16,075 nucleotides of DNA from Christensenella sp. UBA3798 (GTDB lineage Bacteria > Bacillota > Clostridia > Christensenellales > CAG-1252). The translations under genes were made by a program, and so were the position numbers. Of this stretch, positions 13,586-16,075 are shown one piece after another; the stretch's first letter is position 1; each line of letters opens with the position of its first letter. The stretch lies in the NCBI GenBank assembly GCA_002368735.1, contig DFEQ01000084.1, forward strand, positions 1,426-17,500, written 5' to 3'. The notes under the pieces were generated by a model. The model was not told the origin of the DNA. It saw only the letters and a list, made by a program, of their open reading frames with translations, and ran no database searches.

Positions 13586-13634
13586 ATTCCGCATTCCGAA
13601 TTCCGAATTCCGCATTCCGCATTCCGCATTGCGT
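13586..13634 (+). repeat. 7-bp tandem repeat ATTCCG(C/A), six full units plus one variant
   Basis: Units start at 13586, 13593, 13600, 13607, 13614 and 13621, varying only in the seventh base (C, A, A, C, C, C). They are followed by ATTGCGT, whose ATTGC forms the first foldback of array D. Because the unit is 7 bp, any frame repeats every 21 bp, so open frames crossing it are artefacts. Confidence 0.92.
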
Positions 13635-13717
13635 AGCAATATATCGAGCACAAAGTGCATATCGAGTTGCAAAGCAACATATCGAGTGCGTCAGCACATA
13701 TCGAATCGCAGTGCGAT
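13628..13717. repeat. Hairpin-linker array D (ATATCGA linkers, four copies)
   Basis: Linkers ATATCGA lie at 13641-13647, 13659-13665, 13679-13685 and 13698-13704. Hairpins are ATTGC-gta-GCAAT (13628-13640), GCAC-aaa-GTGC (13648-13658), GTTGC-aaa-GCAAC (13666-13678), GTGC-gtca-GCAC (13686-13697) and ATCGC-agt-GCGAT (13705-13717). Spacing is 18-20 bp. The linker sequence is unrelated to that of arrays A-C, yet the architecture and the count of four are the same. Confidence 0.9.
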
Positions 13718-13722
13718 CCTTA

Positions 13723-13762
13723 ATTCCGCATTCCGAATTGCTGCGCCCATTCCGAATTCCGA
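13723..13762 (+). repeat. Second ATTCCG(C/A) tandem block abutting dapL
   Basis: Units lie at 13723-13729, 13730-13736, 13749-13755 and 13756-13762, with ATTGCTGCGCCC interrupting. The next ATT (13763-13765) supplies two bases of the dapL stop codon (TTA at 13764-13766 on the plus strand, TAA on the minus strand). No terminator separates dapL from this block. Confidence 0.85.
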
Positions 13763-13763
13763 A

Positions 13764-14951
13764 TTAAAGAATGCTTTCCAACCTCTTGGTTGCTTCAATG
13801 GTATTTTCCCTGCTGCCGAACGCCGTCAGACGGAAAAAGCCTTCGCCCGCTTCGCCAAAGCCTTCGCCCGGCGTGCCAACCACCTGCACTTTTTCCAGCA
13901 ACAGATCAAAGAACTCCCAACTTGACATTCCGTTCGGGCATTTGAGCCAAATATACGGCGAAGAAACGCCGCCGGTGTGCCACACGCCCTTTTTGGTAAG
14001 CATCTCGCTGATGATCTTTGCGTTTTCCATATAGTAATCCACCAAAGCGGCGCACTGCTTTACTCCTTCTTGGGTAAGAGCCGCTTCCGCACCGCGTTGG
14101 ACGGGATAAGAAACGCCGTTAAATTTGGTGGCTTGACGGCGCGCCCACATCTTTTTCAGGTTAAATCCTTCCTCGGTCGTAAGGGTCTCGGGCACCACGG
14201 TCCAAGCGCAACGCGTGCCGGTAAAGCCCGCCATTTTGGAGAAGGAACAAATCTCGATCGCGCACTTTTCCGCCCCTTCTATCTCATAAATGGAATGGGG
14301 ATAATCTCCCTTGATAAAGGCTTCGTAAGCGCTGTCGAAAATGATCAAAGAGCCGCTGGTAAGCGCGTAATCCACCCAAGCTTTGAGCCCCGCCCTGTCG
14401 TACACCGCACCGGTGGGGTTGTTGGGAGAGCAAATGTAGATCACGTACGTTTCCCCGTCCAAAACGTCGGGCGTGCCGAGGAAGCCGTCCGCTTCTCCCG
14501 CTTCCAAAAGTTCAATGCGGTTGCCGCTCATCAAATTGCTATCCATATACACGGGATAAACGGGCGAAGGGATAAGCACGGTATTCCTGCCGAGGATATC
14601 CACAATATTGCCCACGTCGCTCTTGGCGCCGTCCGATACGAACACGTCATCCGCCGCCACCTTGATCCCCTTACGCGCATAATACGCCGCGATAGCTTCC
14701 CTCAAAAAGGTATGGCCGTACTCAGGGGGATAGCCGCGAAAAGTTTCTTTCACCCCCATCTCTTCCACCGCCTTTTTCATGGCGTCCACCACCACGGGCG
14801 CAAGCGGAAGGGTCACGTCCCCGATGCCCAAACGGATCACCGCTTTATCGGGATGCGCCGCCTGGTAAGCGCGCACCTTTTTCCCTATCTCGGAAAAAAG
14901 ATAACTTTCTTTTACGCGACTGAAATTTTCGTTTACTTTAATTTTCATCAT
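13764..14951 (-). CDS. dapL: LL-diaminopimelate aminotransferase
   Basis: 395 aa, near the usual 400. DapL converts tetrahydrodipicolinate to LL-diaminopimelate in one PLP-dependent transamination with glutamate, replacing the acyl routes of DapD/C/E. It belongs to class I/II aminotransferases. The sequence shows LGIGDVTLPL (41-50), RGYPPEYG near 72-79, CSPNNPTG (174-181), FDSAYEAF (205-212) and SFSKMAGFTGTRCAW, with the PLP lysine at Lys239. The first of two adjacent ATGs is chosen because AAGGAG lies 9 bases upstream, inside the end of dapF. The start overlaps dapF by 14 bp, implying coupling. The gene is last in dapB-dapF-dapL, and its stop codon lies in the edge of a repeat block. Confidence 0.95.
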   Translation of the reverse strand: MMKIKVNENFSRVKESYLFSEIGKKVRAYQAAHPDKAVIRLGIGDVTLPLAPVVVDAMKKAVEEMGVKETFRGYPPEYGHTFLREAIAAYYARKGIKVAADDVFVSDGAKSDVGNIVDILGRNTVLIPSPVYPVYMDSNLMSGNRIELLEAGEADGFLGTPDVLDGETYVIYICSPNNPTGAVYDRAGLKAWVDYALTSGSLIIFDSAYEAFIKGDYPHSIYEIEGAEKCAIEICSFSKMAGFTGTRCAWTVVPETLTTEEGFNLKKMWARRQATKFNGVSYPVQRGAEAALTQEGVKQCAALVDYYMENAKIISEMLTKKGVWHTGGVSSPYIWLKCPNGMSSWEFFDLLLEKVQVVGTPGEGFGEAGEGFFRLTAFGSRENTIEATKRLESIL

Positions 14952-15795
14952 ACCAATATTCTCCTTGATATACTTCGGTGGCGGGCCCCGTCATGGTGAC
15001 GGCGTAATCTGCCCCCACCCGTATGGAAAGATCTCCTCCCAAAAGGCGCACCGTGATCTCATCTCCTGCCTTAACTCTGCCCGTTTTGACTGCCGCCGCA
15101 ACCGTGGCGGAAGCGCCCGTACCGCAGGCATAGGTTTCCCCGCTGCCTCTTTCCCAAACGCGCATCAAAATGGTTTTATCGTCTATCATCTCCGCAAACT
15201 CGGTGTTCACCCTTTCCGGGAAAATGGAAAGCGTTTCAAAGGTGGGGCCGATCGCGGCAAGATCCATATCCTTTACCCCTTCGGTAAAGATCACGGCGTG
15301 CGGGTTGCCCATGCTGACGGCGGTTATTGCATACTGCTTGCCAAGAACGCTTACAGGCGCTTCTACCATCTCCGTTCCTTCAAACAAAACGGGAATGTCC
15401 TTGGGCGCAAACACAGCTTGTCCCATCTCCACCGAAACGCGCACCACCTTGCCCTGCTCCTTGAACAAACGAAGCGTTTTGATGCCGGATAACGTTTCCA
15501 CCGTGATAACGTCCTTTTGGGTAAGGCCGTGATCGGAAAGATACTTTGCCACGCAGCGTATCGCGTTGCCGCACATTTTACCTTCGCTGCCGTCCAAATT
15601 AAACATGCGCATCTTGGCGTCCGCTTTTTCACTCGGCAGGATCAGCACCACGCCGTCACCGCCCACCGAAAAATGGCGAGGGGACATTTTTCTCGCAAGA
15701 TCTTCGGGATCAAAGGAAAGAGGGAACGCAAAACAATCGATATAGATATAATCGTTTCCCGCGCCGTGCATTTTGGTAAAAGGGATCTTACGCAT
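14938..15795 (-). CDS. dapF: Diaminopimelate epimerase
   Basis: 285 aa, a typical length. DapF interconverts LL- and meso-diaminopimelate with two active-site cysteines and no cofactor. Both are present: Cys75 in KMCGNAIRC and Cys224 in YACGTGASA. The N-terminal MHGAGNDYIYID (9-20), the FNLDGSEG block (65-72) and SMGNPHAV (161-168) are further family signatures. GGAGG lies about 6 bases before the ATG, inside dapB. The start overlaps the dapB stop by 8 bp. Lying between dapB and dapL, it supplies the last step to meso-DAP for peptidoglycan and lysine. Confidence 0.96.
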   Translation of the reverse strand: MRKIPFTKMHGAGNDYIYIDCFAFPLSFDPEDLARKMSPRHFSVGGDGVVLILPSEKADAKMRMFNLDGSEGKMCGNAIRCVAKYLSDHGLTQKDVITVETLSGIKTLRLFKEQGKVVRVSVEMGQAVFAPKDIPVLFEGTEMVEAPVSVLGKQYAITAVSMGNPHAVIFTEGVKDMDLAAIGPTFETLSIFPERVNTEFAEMIDDKTILMRVWERGSGETYACGTGASATVAAAVKTGRVKAGDEITVRLLGGDLSIRVGADYAVTMTGPATEVYQGEYWYDEN

Positions 15796-16075
15796 TGCAT
15801 TCCTCCACGAGGGACTGCATGTTATAAAGTCCCGCCGGTTTGTTCACCAAATACTCCGCCGCGCGCACCGAACCCGATGCGAAAAGCGCTTTATCGTGCG
15901 CTTCGTGGGTGATGGTAATGGTTTCGGTTCCGTCACCGAAATACACTTCGTGTTTGCCCACAACGCTGCCGATGCGAACGGAACTGATGCCGATCTCCCC
16001 TTTTTCACGCTTGGAAAGACCGTTCCTGCCCTTCACGATAGGTCTGCCACCGAGGGTATCCGAGATCGCATCCGC
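15788..16075 (-). CDS. dapB: 4-hydroxy-tetrahydrodipicolinate reductase, C-terminal part (cut by window edge)
   Basis: The last 95 residues of DapB, the NAD(P)H-dependent reductase that makes tetrahydrodipicolinate, the substrate of DapL. The frame stays open to the end of the window. A GTG at 16034-16036 is internal, not the start, because upstream codons continue the family pattern (an ADAISDTLGGRPIV-like segment). The conserved block ISSVRIGSVVGKHEVYFGDGTETITITHEA and the closing KPAGLYNMQSL match the C-terminal domain of DapB (known members read R-G-G-x-x-x-G-x-H-E-V and KPPGLYDM). It is first of the three visible dap genes; its start and any upstream regulation lie outside the window. 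Confidence 0.93.
   Translation of the reverse strand, partial: ADAISDTLGGRPIVKGRNGLSKREKGEIGISSVRIGSVVGKHEVYFGDGTETITITHEAHDKALFASGSVRAAEYLVNKPAGLYNMQSLVEECNA

Noticed and set aside
13354..13680. 108-codon minus-strand frame across arrays B to D
   Set aside because: Its middle part is a translation of the 7-bp tandem repeat, giving a repeating 7-residue pattern; no SD, and the arrays are better explained as non-coding.
13370..13717. CRISPR array
   Set aside because: Repeats are only 7-8 nt and the spacers are self-complementary 10-19-nt foldbacks, unlike CRISPR repeats of 23 nt or more with unique non-palindromic spacers; no cas genes nearby.
13539..13925. 128-codon plus-strand frame from array C into dapL
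   Set aside because: It is the other strand of the same repeats and then runs antisense into dapL.

Overview
The window looks like a chromosomal segment of an uncultured, endospore-forming member of the Clostridia (Bacillota). Four things support this. There is a complete gerA-type germinant receptor operon. A mini-RNase III gene sits next to a 23S rRNA 2'-O-methyltransferase gene, an order typical of Bacillota. The diaminopimelate genes include dapL, the aminotransferase shortcut common in Clostridia. Shine-Dalgarno sites are mostly strong and GGAGG-like. No tRNA, rRNA, phage gene, transposase or CRISPR array was seen. The organism assignment is inference from gene content only.

Layout. Positions 1-193 hold dispersed repeat fragments and a terminator. 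A lipoprotein-like gene runs leftwards (194-1624), and across a 176-bp divergent promoter region an uncharacterised gene runs rightwards (1801-2538). Positions 2539-2939 form a convergent gap filled with small hairpins and a strong terminator. A very large predicted lipoprotein gene (2940-5858, minus) has a near-consensus promoter at 5892-5920. The divergent gerAA-gerAB-gerAC operon follows (6096-9805, plus), with 11-bp overlaps between genes and a sigma-G-like promoter directly against the first ATG. It meets head-on, with no bases between the stop codons, the end of a minus-strand operon mrnC-rlmB-P-type ATPase (13290 down to 9806). After a 473-bp repeat-filled gap comes the minus-strand dapB(partial)-dapF-dapL cluster (16075 down to 13764).

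How the genes work together. GerAA, GerAB and GerAC form the inner-membrane receptor that senses germinants in the dormant spore. MrnC and RlmB both act in 23S rRNA/50S maturation, and a cation P-type ATPase is translationally close behind them. DapB, DapF and DapL make meso-diaminopimelate for peptidoglycan and lysine.

The most unusual content is not a gene. Two intergenic regions carry arrays in which a constant 7-8 nt linker (GTGAAGTT, GTGAATT or ATATCGA) alternates with short perfect hairpins whose sequences differ from unit to unit. There are four such arrays with exactly four full linkers each. They are accompanied by 7-bp tandem repeats (ATTCCGC/A) and a shared terminal module. Two arrays share one identical hairpin, and another hairpin pair differs by a compensatory base-pair change. 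I do not recognise this as a named repeat family.
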